A stretch of 64,000 nucleotides of DNA from VXLM01 sp965242665 (GTDB lineage Bacteria; Chloroflexota; Dehalococcoidia; Lucifugimonadales; VXLM01): the NCBI GenBank assembly GCA_965242665.1, contig OZ251484.1, positions 1,178,001 to 1,242,000 on the forward strand. The letters are read 5' to 3'. Below, in pieces: positions 40,885 through 49,337 of this stretch (positions are counted from its first letter, which is position 1; every line of letters begins with the position of its first letter). The translations under genes were made by a program, and so were the position numbers. A model generated the notes under the pieces. The model did no database searches, was not told the origin of the DNA, and worked only from the letters and a program-made list of their open reading frames with translations.

Positions 40885-42279
40885 ATGAAGGACAGTTGGG
40901 GCGTGGTATTCGAGCGGGTCGGGGTCGTTCCGACGCCGGAGCAGATGGATATCCTGACGTGCGACAGGCGGTTCGTGCTCGTGGCCGGGGGTGAGCAGGC
41001 GGGGAAGTCGGTGGTTGCGTCGCTGTTCTTGATGCGAAAGTACTGGGAATGGCGGGACGTCCGGGCGGGGGAAGGATCGTCCGCGCGGGGGAGAGGGGGT
41101 CGGCGGAGCGGGTTTGGGCGAACGGCGCTCTACTGGCTGGTTGGGGCTACCTACGGCGAGACGCAACGGGAGTTTCGGTATTTGTCGGAGTGGTTCGGAG
41201 CGCTGGGCATTTTGGAAGAGGCGACGAAGCGTGTGGATCCGGGGCGAATCGTGCTGGTGGACGACGCGCGGATCGAGACGAAGAGCGCGGTGGATAACCG
41301 CACGCTGTCGAAGGAGGCGCCGGATGGAATAATCGGCTGCGAAGCGAGTCAGCTCGATGCAGGGACGTTCGCGCGAATGCGGGGGAGGCTGGCGCCGACG
41401 AATGGATGGCTCTTCCTTGCAGGCACGTTCGAGTCGAGCGTCGGATGGTATCCGCAGCTGTACACTGCATGGCGGAGGGGTCATGCAGACCGGCAGAGCT
41501 TTTCGCTGCCGTCTTGGTCGAACCGCGCTTTGTATCCCGGTGGGAAGTGCGACCCCAAGTTGGCTGCGCTGCGCGCCGAATCGACCGACGATTTCTACAT
41601 GGAGCGCATCAGCGGACAGCCGGCTCCTCCCCGCGGTCTCGTCGTACCGGAGATCCGACCGGACGTCCACGTCCGCGAGATAGCTTATATCCACGGGTTG
41701 CCTGTGAATCTAGCGATCGATCCGGGGTACGCTGGGGCCTATGCCGTGGAGGTAATGCAGTGCGTGAGCGGCCAGGAGGCCGTCGTGGACGAGATATACC
41801 AGCGCGGTCTGGTCACGGAGGAGATCATCGACATAGCGATGTCGCGCCCTTGGTGGCCTGCGGTGACTGGCGGAGTCATCGACGTGGCGGGATACCAGCA
41901 TCACGCGATGCCAGCGCCGGCGGAAGTGTGGCTCGAACGGGCGGGAGTGGCGCTGTCTGCGGGGCGAGTGCGGATCAACGACGGAACGGAGCGGATCCGA
42001 TCATTCCTGAAAGTACCGTCGGACGGCCGCGAGCCGAAGATGATGATTGGGAGTCACTGCACGGGGATTCTTTCCGAGTTGGGGGTGATGCCCAATCCGT
42101 TCGATGGGCAGACGCGGGCGTATCGGTGGAAGACGGACCGAGAGGGGGCGATCGTCGGACAGACACCAGAAGACCGTTACAACCATGGGATCAAGGCGGT
42201 GATCTACTATTTGGTTGACAAGTACGGATACGCATCGACGCCGCGCGCGGATCTGTTCACGGTAAAGCGGTTCAGGTAG
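40885..42279 (+). CDS. Phage-type terminase large subunit (orphan)
   Basis: A 464-residue protein with GGGAGG before its ATG. It shows the terminase ATPase Walker A variant LVAGGEQAGKSVVA (~residue 31-45), an LAGTFES coupling-type motif (~173), and a C-terminal RNase H-like nuclease opening with NLAIDPGYAGAYAVE (~275) and later VIDVAG. These mark a DNA-packaging TerL or gene-transfer-agent relative. No portal, capsid, small terminase or integrase gene is nearby: the upstream neighbour is the divergent rplI operon and the downstream one the convergent membrane-protein array. Thus a prophage relic or co-opted gene, with the frame fully intact. Confidence 0.82.
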   Translation: MKDSWGVVFERVGVVPTPEQMDILTCDRRFVLVAGGEQAGKSVVASLFLMRKYWEWRDVRAGEGSSARGRGGRRSGFGRTALYWLVGATYGETQREFRYLSEWFGALGILEEATKRVDPGRIVLVDDARIETKSAVDNRTLSKEAPDGIIGCEASQLDAGTFARMRGRLAPTNGWLFLAGTFESSVGWYPQLYTAWRRGHADRQSFSLPSWSNRALYPGGKCDPKLAALRAESTDDFYMERISGQPAPPRGLVVPEIRPDVHVREIAYIHGLPVNLAIDPGYAGAYAVEVMQCVSGQEAVVDEIYQRGLVTEEIIDIAMSRPWWPAVTGGVIDVAGYQHHAMPAPAEVWLERAGVALSAGRVRINDGTERIRSFLKVPSDGREPKMMIGSHCTGILSELGVMPNPFDGQTRAYRWKTDREGAIVGQTPEDRYNHGIKAVIYYLVDKYGYASTPRADLFTVKRFR

Positions 42280-42321
42280 GACGGGGGGACGTTCGCACTG
42301 CGTCTTGCCTCGGGGGTTCGA

Positions 42322-44779
42322 CTACTCGTTGGGGGCGAACTCGACCTCCCACACACGGCCGTCGGCGTCGAACTGTCCCGTAGTGATCCGCGCGATGCCG
42401 TACTTTGGAAGAGGAGCGGCTGCCGCGCACTTGCCGTCGAATATCACGCCGCGCTCGCCGAAGCCAAAATCGAGGTTGTCGAACCCATGTTGCCTGCGGT
42501 CGTCTGGAAGATCAACCTCGTCTTCAGGGACGACGTGCAGGAAGAAGCGTGCCGCAGTGTCCGCACGTTCGCACGGCTCCTTGATGTAGTACAACTTGCC
42601 CCTGTCGAGGTACAGGTCGAACTCCGAGCGGGCGGCAGGTTCGTTGGAAGCGATCGATTGGGACTCCAAGATGAGTTTGGGCGGGTGAAAATATTGCACT
42701 ACGCCCCAAGCCTGGCCGACTCTACCGGTGTTGATCTTGGAAATGTCGTACTGCGGGAGATCGACGCTGGCCAGGCACTTGCCGTCGAATAGCAGGCCGC
42801 GCTCGACGAAGATGAAGTCGAGGTTGTCAAATCCATACTGCTTGCGGTGGTTTGGGAGATCGTTCTCGTCGATTGGATAGACGTGCAGGAAGAAGCGTAG
42901 ATCATTGTCCCAAGTGTCCGCCTCGTCAATTGGATGGACGCGCAGGAAGAAGCTTGGCGCACGGAACGCAGTGTCCGCGCGTTCGCACGGTTCCTTGAGG
43001 TAGTACACCGTCTGGTCATCGAAATGGACGTCGAATTCCTCGCGCGCCAAAGGCTCGGTGGATGCTACCGTTTGATACACGGCGCCATACCATCCTTCCA
43101 AACCGTCCGCGTCATAGAGGAAGAAGTACTGGTTATGGGGCGTGAGTAGGGCGTCTATATCGACGCGATCGCGCATGACGACGAATCCATCCTCCGCCGC
43201 GGGAAGATACGCATAGTGGATGGGGTGTGAGTTCATGTAGTAATCCATCGCGTATGCCGCGCGCGACCAGGCGAAGGATTGCAGGGTGGATGTTCTGGCA
43301 TTGAGAACGGTGACGGGTTCTCCCGCAGTCGTCTTGCGGATGTCTAGCAGTTCCTGCTGCGCCGCTCTCGCTACCTGGGCTGTCTCCGCGCTGTGGCCGA
43401 CGCGGCTCATCTGGAAGCTGGAGACTGCAAAGAGCAGAAGTGCTGCGACTGACGCGACCGCGATGACGCCGTCTCGATTGGTCATCTTCCTCGCCAAGAG
43501 CAGGGCGATTGTGAAGAAGACAAGGGGGAGACCAATATAGTAAATGGTCTCGAAATCATGGACTGCGTTGCTGTTGCGCATTGGCAGGGCCCAGAAGAAA
43601 CCGAACGATGCCAGGGTAGCGAACAGGATTCTCGGACGGACGAATTGCGAGCCGACGAGGCTCGCAATGGAGAGGGCGATTCCGAGGACGACGGCTAGGT
43701 GGTTCGATAACCACGTCGGACTTTCGGACGCGCCGCTGCCGCCAAGCAAGGCGTAGGGAATGAACATTCTGAGGATGTTGCGAAACTGTCCTTCAAGGAC
43801 AGGGCCCCACGATAGTCGGGCGGCGTAAGTGGCGTTGAATTCGGAGTCCGCCCCGGTGCGTATCAGCATGGACTGGAAGGACGGCAATTCCTTCAGCGGC
43901 GTCTCGCCGTCAAGTGCGGCGTACTCCATGGTGAAGTTGAAGGCGAGGACGGCCAGGCCAAACGCTAGCGCAGCTGCACCCAACAGCAGGTAGCGGCTGC
44001 GAAACGGTGCGGACGCCGCGCGTTTAACTTGACATAATACGGGGGGGGGGGGGGGTAGAAGTTGCGGCGGCAGAACGCGCCCGCAGGAGGTCGCTCACAA
44101 GCCCAAAGATAACGAACGGCAGCAGCAGGGCCAAGACGTGCCACGCCAGCAGTAGCGCGACGCATGTCTTGACCAGCAGCTGACGGAAGCGGCCTTCCTG
44201 CACGAAGACGACCATAGCATGGAAGGTCAACATGACTCCAAAGAAGTCGATCATCCCGTCGTTGGCGATCATGTCGTTGTAGTAGAGGAGGTAGTACGAC
44301 GAGAACGCCAGCAGGGTTGCCGTCAGTGCGATCCATCTGTTGTGCGTGAGGCGGCAGAACGAGAGATACGCGAGGGCTGCGGCGCCCGTGAAGAACAGCA
44401 GCATGAGGATTCTGACTGCGGTGATTTGAGCGGACGGGCTCTCCCCGAAGGGCAGGGTAACCGCCTTCATGAGTAAGTAGCCACCGATTGGGAAGCGGTT
44501 GTACGGCTGGTAGCGGGTGACGCCGTCGTCATCTATGGTCCGGCGTATGAACCGCTGGAAGCCGTGTTCGGGAGAGAGGTTCACGGCTATCGTCATGTGT
44601 TCCGAGGATATCCAGTTGTGACCGCCCGCCGTCCGGTAGAAGTTTCCTCGGTCGCCGGCGAAGACGAAGACCGTCGACAGCGCAAGCAGGAGCAGGGCTA
44701 GGGGAAGCCATGCGGACCGGAGCGAGGGCTCGAGCCGGTCGAGCAGGGTCATGCTTCGGAGACGCGAGGGATTTGTCAC
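42322..44779 (-). pseudogene. GT-C-like membrane protein, array member 1, split by a 15-G tract (possibly phase-off)
   Basis: Two frames make one protein. The N-terminal 251 codons (44779-44024, GTG start) contain the family N-terminus with YNRFPIGGY and several membrane spans, and terminate 15 nt past the tract. The C-terminal part continues in another frame from the tract to 42322 with further spans and two Cys-containing repeats (KEPC, GFDNLDF, FDGKC). The tract at 44041-44055 is 15 C on the coding strand. Lengths of 14 or 17 join the frames into ~818 codons; by comparison with intact members only this junction is broken. It could be phase variation, a real mutation or a sequencing error. 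It lies 31 nt after member 2. Confidence 0.85.
44041..44055 (-). repeat. Homopolymeric tract G15 (C15 in the coding strand), frame-determining
   Basis: A run of 15 G on the plus strand inside array member 1, encoding a Pro run in a loop between membrane spans. Reading codon by codon, the upstream frame leaves the tract as PPPPRIMSS and stops; 14 or 17 C would lead to VLCQVKRAAS and the rest of the protein. Confidence 0.9.
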
Positions 44780-44810
44780 TGCGGTGTTCTCTTGCAGTCG
44801 ATGCCGCGCA

Positions 44811-46847
44811 TCACTGGCGCTCTTTCACGTCGATCTCTACGCGCCAAGTGTGGTCGCCGTCGAGTCGACCGGTATTGATTCTGTCAACGGCGTACATGGG
44901 AAGGGCGACTATCGCCAGACATTTGCCGTCGAACAGGAGGCCGCGCAGGATGAATTCGAAGTCGGAGTTATCGAATCCGTGCTGCCTGCGGCGGTTCGGG
45001 AGGTCGTTCTCGTCGATTGGGTAGACGTGCAGGAAGAAACGGGCCCAGGTATCCGCTTCTTCGCATGGCTCCTTGAGATAGTACATCTTGCCGTCGTCGA
45101 TGTATATGTCGAACTCCTGGCGCGCCAGGAGTTCGGTGGATGCGATCGACCGATACGTGGACTGATACCACGCGACGAGGCCGGGGGCGTCGTAGAGGAA
45201 GAATTGTTGGTTTTGGGGAGTGAGCAGGGCGTCCGTGTCGAGGCGCGCGCGCATGACGACGAACCCGCGGTGCGGGCGTCGGAGGTATCTGTACCAGATG
45301 AAGCTCGATTTCAGATAGTGGTTCATCGCGTAGCTCGCTCCGCGGAAGAAGGACTTGTGGTCGCCGCCGAGATGGAGAATGGTGACGACTTCTCCGGCAG
45401 CGGTATCGCGGATGGCGAGTAGGTCTTGATCCGCCTCCCTTGCTATTCGGGCCGCATCCTCGCTGTAACCCGTGCGGCTCATCTGGAAGCTGGATACTGC
45501 GAAGAGTAGGAGCGCGGCGACCGCGGCGGCCGCGATGACGCCGTCTCGATTGGTCAGCCTGCGCGCCAAGAGCAGGACGATGGTGAAGAAGACGAGGGGG
45601 GCGCCGACGTAGTAGATGGTCTCGAAATGCGTGAAGGCGATGGAGTTTCGCATTGGCAGGGCCCAGAAGAAGCCAAATGATGCTAGGGTAGCGAACAGGA
45701 TTCTCGGACGGACGAACATCGAGGCTATCAGACACGCTGCGGAGAGGATGGCTCCAAGGACGACGGCCATGCGCCTCGGAAGCCACGTCGGGCTTTCGTC
45801 CACGCCGCCGCCGCCAAGCACGGAGTAGGGGATGAACATCTGGAACATCCTCCGAGACTGTTCCACTAGCAATGGTCTCCAGGCCAGGTTGGCAGCGAAA
45901 CTGTCGTTGAATTCGGTGTCTGCTCCGGTGCGTATCAACATGGATTGGAAGGAAGGCAACTCGGTCAGCGGGGTCTCGCCGTCCAACGCGGCGTACTCCA
46001 TGGCGAAATTGAATGTGAGGATGGCCAGACCGAATACCAGCGCCGCAGCGCCGAGTAGTAGATACCTGCTGCGAAGGAGCGCGAGGGCTGTATGTTTTCC
46101 TCGATGCAATAGGGTTGGTGAATGAGGAGAGGCAATAGAACGGGCGCGCACGAGCTCGATCGCCAGACCTAAGATGACGAACGGCAGGAGGAGCGCATAG
46201 ACGTGCCAGCCCAGCAGCAGGGCGATACACGTCTTGACGAGCAGCTGGCGGAAGCGGCCTTCCTGCACGAAGACGACCATGCCATGGAAGGTCAACATCA
46301 CCCCGAAGAGGTCGGGTATTCCCTCGTTGGCGGTCATGTCGCTGTAGTACAGGAGGTAGTACGACGAGAACGCTAGCAGTGTTGCCGTGAGGGCAATCCA
46401 TCTGTTGGACACGAGGCGGGAGAGTGAGAGGTACGCGAGGACGGCGGTGGCGGCGAAGAACAGCAGCATGAGGATTCTGGCGGCGTATAGCTGTGCGGAC
46501 GGGCTGGATCCGAAGGGGAGGGAGGCTACCTTCATGCTTGCGTAGCCGCCGATTGGGAAGCGGTTGTACGGTTTGTAATGGACGGCGCCGTCTTCATCCA
46601 TGACGCGGCGCTCGAACTGTAGGAAGCCGTGTTCGGGGGAGAGGTTCACAGCCAACGCCAGGTGCTGGGAGGACAACCCGTTGTGCTCGCAGCATCGGTA
46701 GAAGTACGCTCGGTCGCCGCCGAAGATAAAGACCGTGGAGAGCGCGAGTAGGAGCAGGGCTAGGGGAAGTTGTGGGGACCGCGCCGCGGACTTGAGCCGG
46801 TCGAGTGGAATCATGCTTTCGATTTCGAGGCGTGAGGGCATCGTCAT
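44811..46847 (-). CDS. GT-C-like polytopic membrane protein, array member 2 (intact)
   Basis: 678 residues from the ATG at 46845-46847, which overlaps the stop of member 3 (ATGA) and has AGGAG 8 nt upstream, so it is translationally coupled. It starts MTMPSRLEIESMIPLDRLK. The membrane region (~20-480) contains a DRAYFYR-type extracytoplasmic loop after the first span, YNRFPIGGY (~93), SNRWIALTATLLAFSSYY and VVFVQEGRFRQLLVKTC. The pattern recalls GT-C glycosyltransferases using lipid-linked sugars (PMT/ArnT type); the exact family is not certain. The C-terminus has a single ~100-residue repeat domain (KEPC...RFFLHVYPIDENDLP...FDGKC). Confidence 0.8.
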   Translation of the reverse strand: MTMPSRLEIESMIPLDRLKSAARSPQLPLALLLLALSTVFIFGGDRAYFYRCCEHNGLSSQHLALAVNLSPEHGFLQFERRVMDEDGAVHYKPYNRFPIGGYASMKVASLPFGSSPSAQLYAARILMLLFFAATAVLAYLSLSRLVSNRWIALTATLLAFSSYYLLYYSDMTANEGIPDLFGVMLTFHGMVVFVQEGRFRQLLVKTCIALLLGWHVYALLLPFVILGLAIELVRARSIASPHSPTLLHRGKHTALALLRSRYLLLGAAALVFGLAILTFNFAMEYAALDGETPLTELPSFQSMLIRTGADTEFNDSFAANLAWRPLLVEQSRRMFQMFIPYSVLGGGGVDESPTWLPRRMAVVLGAILSAACLIASMFVRPRILFATLASFGFFWALPMRNSIAFTHFETIYYVGAPLVFFTIVLLLARRLTNRDGVIAAAAVAALLLFAVSSFQMSRTGYSEDAARIAREADQDLLAIRDTAAGEVVTILHLGGDHKSFFRGASYAMNHYLKSSFIWYRYLRRPHRGFVVMRARLDTDALLTPQNQQFFLYDAPGLVAWYQSTYRSIASTELLARQEFDIYIDDGKMYYLKEPCEEADTWARFFLHVYPIDENDLPNRRRQHGFDNSDFEFILRGLLFDGKCLAIVALPMYAVDRINTGRLDGDHTWRVEIDVKERQ

Positions 46848-49273
46848 TCGTTCGCTCCTAGGTCGATCTCGATTTCCCAGACGCGGTCCGCGCCTTCGAA
46901 CTGACCGGTGATGATTCTCGCAACGCTGTATTTGGGAAGGAAGACTCTGGCTGTGCACCTACCATCGAGTACTGCGCCGCTCTGGGTGAAACGAAAGTCG
47001 AGGTTGTCGAATCCATGCTGCCTGCGGCCGCTTGGAAGGTCGTCGAGGTCTACAGGTACGACGTGGAGGAAGAATTCCATATGCGTATCCTCGTCTGTGC
47101 AGGGTTCCTTCACGTAGTACAGAACCCGCTCGTCGAGGTACAGATCGAATTCCGCGCGCGCCAATGGCTCGCCGGATACGATAGATCCATATTCGGAGGG
47201 CAGTCTGGCATCTTCATCGACGTATTCTACACTCCAAATCTCGTTGTCGTCGCCAAACTGACCGGTGCGAACGCTTTTGGCGGGGTAGCTGGGCAGTTCG
47301 ACGGCGGCGAGGCACCTGTCGTCAAATCTCAGACCGCGGATGGAGAATCTAAAGTCGAGGTTGTCGAATCCGTATTCCCGGCGGCCGTCTGGAAGGTCGT
47401 ACGGGTCTACAGGGACGACGTGCAGGAAGAAGCGCGCCCGGGTGTCCACGCGGTCGCAGGGCTCCTTGAGGTAGTACAACTTGCCTTCGTCGAGGTACAG
47501 GTCGAATTCTGCGCGCGCCAATGGATCGCCGGACGCGACCGACCGATACATCGAACGGTACGCCTCTATGAGGCCTGCAAATTCGTAGAGGAAGAATCGA
47601 CGGTTTTGCGGTGTAAGCAGGGCCTCCGTGTCGATACGCTCACGCAAGGCGATGAAGCGGGGGGGATCCGTCTGTCCGGTTCGGACGACGTTCTCGCGCA
47701 GATAGTAGGTCACCGCGCCATTGAATTCAAAGGGCGGGGCAGGAGTGCTGCCTGAGTTGAGGACGTCGACGAATGCTCCTGCAGTCATGTCGCGGATGGC
47801 GAGCAAGTCTTGCTCTACCTCGCGGGCGAATCGAGCGGACTCTGCGCTATAGCCGACATGGCTCATCTGGAAGCTGGAGTATGCAAAGAGTAGCAAGGCG
47901 ACGGCCGCGGCGGCGGCAATGAGACGATTGCCCCAGGACAGCTTGTGCACGCACAGGAGAATCAGGGAGAAGGAAACGAGAGGGATGCCAGCATAGTAGA
48001 CGCTCTCGAAACCGTGATGGATGGCCTGGTTCGAGAACGGCAGCATCCAGAAGAAGCCAAACGATGCAAGCGTAGCGAACAGAATCCTCTGACGGGCGAA
48101 CATCAGGCCGATCAGACACCCGGCGGACAGGACCGCGCCCAGGGCGATGCCCCAGAACTCCGACAGCCACGCGGTCACTAGCGGGGGGTAGGCATTCGGC
48201 GTCCGTATGATGGCGTCTTGGAATTCCGTTTGCCACGTCGGGCTTGCGATTCCTCCCGCGTTTCCAACCAGTCCATACGGGATGAACATTAGGAAGATGC
48301 GCAGGAACTGCACTTCCAGGAAGGACTCCCATGGCCAGGAGACTGTATCGAGGCCGGTACGGAACACTAGGGATTGGAAGGACGGCAATTCGGTCAGCGG
48401 CGTTTCGCCGTCCAGCGCGAGGTATTCGTTTCCGAAGTTGAAGGTTAGTATCGCTGTGCCGAACGCCAGTGCGGTGACGCCAAGCAACAGGTAGCGGCTG
48501 CGAAGCAGGGAGCCGGCCGCCAGCGTGAGCCGACGACGCACCGGAAGCGCGGAAGCATTGGAACCCGCGCGCAGCAGGTCGCTCGCCAACCCGAAGATGA
48601 CGAACGGCAGCAGGAGCGCGTAGACGTGCCAGCCCAACAGCAGGGCGATACACGTCTTGACTATCAGCTGGCGGAAACGGCCTTCCTGCACGAAGACGAC
48701 CATGCCATGGAAGGTCAGCATCACTCCAAAGAAGTCTATGGCCACTTCGTTGGAGACCATATCGTTGTAGTACAGGAGGTAATATGAGGAGAACGTCAGC
48801 AACGAGGCCGTCAGTGCGATCCATCGGTTGGACGCGAGGCGGCAAATGGACAAATACGCGAGGACTGCGGCCGCGGCGAAGAACAGCAGCATGAGGATTC
48901 TGGCGGCGTATAGCTGTGCGGACGGGCTGCCTCCGAAGAGGAGGGAGACTAGCTTGATGCTTGCGTAGCCGCCGATTGGGAAGCGGTTGTACAGCGAATA
49001 GGCGGGGGCGCCGTCCTCATCGAGGGTCCAGTGGGCGAACATCAGGAAGCGGTGCTCGTGGGAGAGGTTCAGTGCAATCCTGAGGTGATACGACGATAGG
49101 TAGTTGTGGTGACTCGGGCGGAAGAAGTGGGCGCGATCGTTTCCGAACGCGAACACCGTCGACAGCGCTAGGAGCAACAGGGCAAGGGGAAGCCAAGCGG
49201 ACCGCGGCGCGGACTTGAGTCTGTCGAGCGGGATCATGCTCCGGAGGCGTGCATGAGGGAAGGGGAGACTCAT
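46844..49273 (-). CDS. GT-C-like polytopic membrane protein, array member 3 (intact)
   Basis: An 809-residue paralogue with the same layout: N-terminal span, NDRAHFFR loop, YNRFPIGGY, repeated hydrophobic spans, then two C-terminal repeat domains (LYYLKEPC...RFFLHVVPVD...GFDNLDF, twice). At the position where members 1 and 5 have the homopolymer, this gene has ordinary coding sequence (LPVRRRLTLAAGSLLRSRYLL). The ATG at 49271-49273 lies just downstream of a conserved TATAGT-containing leader (49280-49291). Its stop overlaps the start of member 2. Predicted to lie in the cytoplasmic membrane with the repeat domains outside; inferred glycosyltransferase. Confidence 0.8.
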   Translation of the reverse strand: MSLPFPHARLRSMIPLDRLKSAPRSAWLPLALLLLALSTVFAFGNDRAHFFRPSHHNYLSSYHLRIALNLSHEHRFLMFAHWTLDEDGAPAYSLYNRFPIGGYASIKLVSLLFGGSPSAQLYAARILMLLFFAAAAVLAYLSICRLASNRWIALTASLLTFSSYYLLYYNDMVSNEVAIDFFGVMLTFHGMVVFVQEGRFRQLIVKTCIALLLGWHVYALLLPFVIFGLASDLLRAGSNASALPVRRRLTLAAGSLLRSRYLLLGVTALAFGTAILTFNFGNEYLALDGETPLTELPSFQSLVFRTGLDTVSWPWESFLEVQFLRIFLMFIPYGLVGNAGGIASPTWQTEFQDAIIRTPNAYPPLVTAWLSEFWGIALGAVLSAGCLIGLMFARQRILFATLASFGFFWMLPFSNQAIHHGFESVYYAGIPLVSFSLILLCVHKLSWGNRLIAAAAAVALLLFAYSSFQMSHVGYSAESARFAREVEQDLLAIRDMTAGAFVDVLNSGSTPAPPFEFNGAVTYYLRENVVRTGQTDPPRFIALRERIDTEALLTPQNRRFFLYEFAGLIEAYRSMYRSVASGDPLARAEFDLYLDEGKLYYLKEPCDRVDTRARFFLHVVPVDPYDLPDGRREYGFDNLDFRFSIRGLRFDDRCLAAVELPSYPAKSVRTGQFGDDNEIWSVEYVDEDARLPSEYGSIVSGEPLARAEFDLYLDERVLYYVKEPCTDEDTHMEFFLHVVPVDLDDLPSGRRQHGFDNLDFRFTQSGAVLDGRCTARVFLPKYSVARIITGQFEGADRVWEIEIDLGANE

Positions 49274-49279
49274 AGGCGC

Positions 49280-49291
49280 ATTGTACTATAC
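49280..49291 (-). promoter_or_regulatory. Conserved 5' module of the array (member 3)
   Basis: Minus strand GTATAGTACAAT, identical to the modules at 51736-51747 and 55698-55709 in front of members 4 and 5. TATAGT is a plausible -10; in members 4 and 5 transcription would then begin about at the first ATG. Confidence 0.45.
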
Positions 49292-49337
49292 TGACTGTGC
49301 AAGACGTACAATAGAGAGGGCCGTTCGATGCCTCGCA

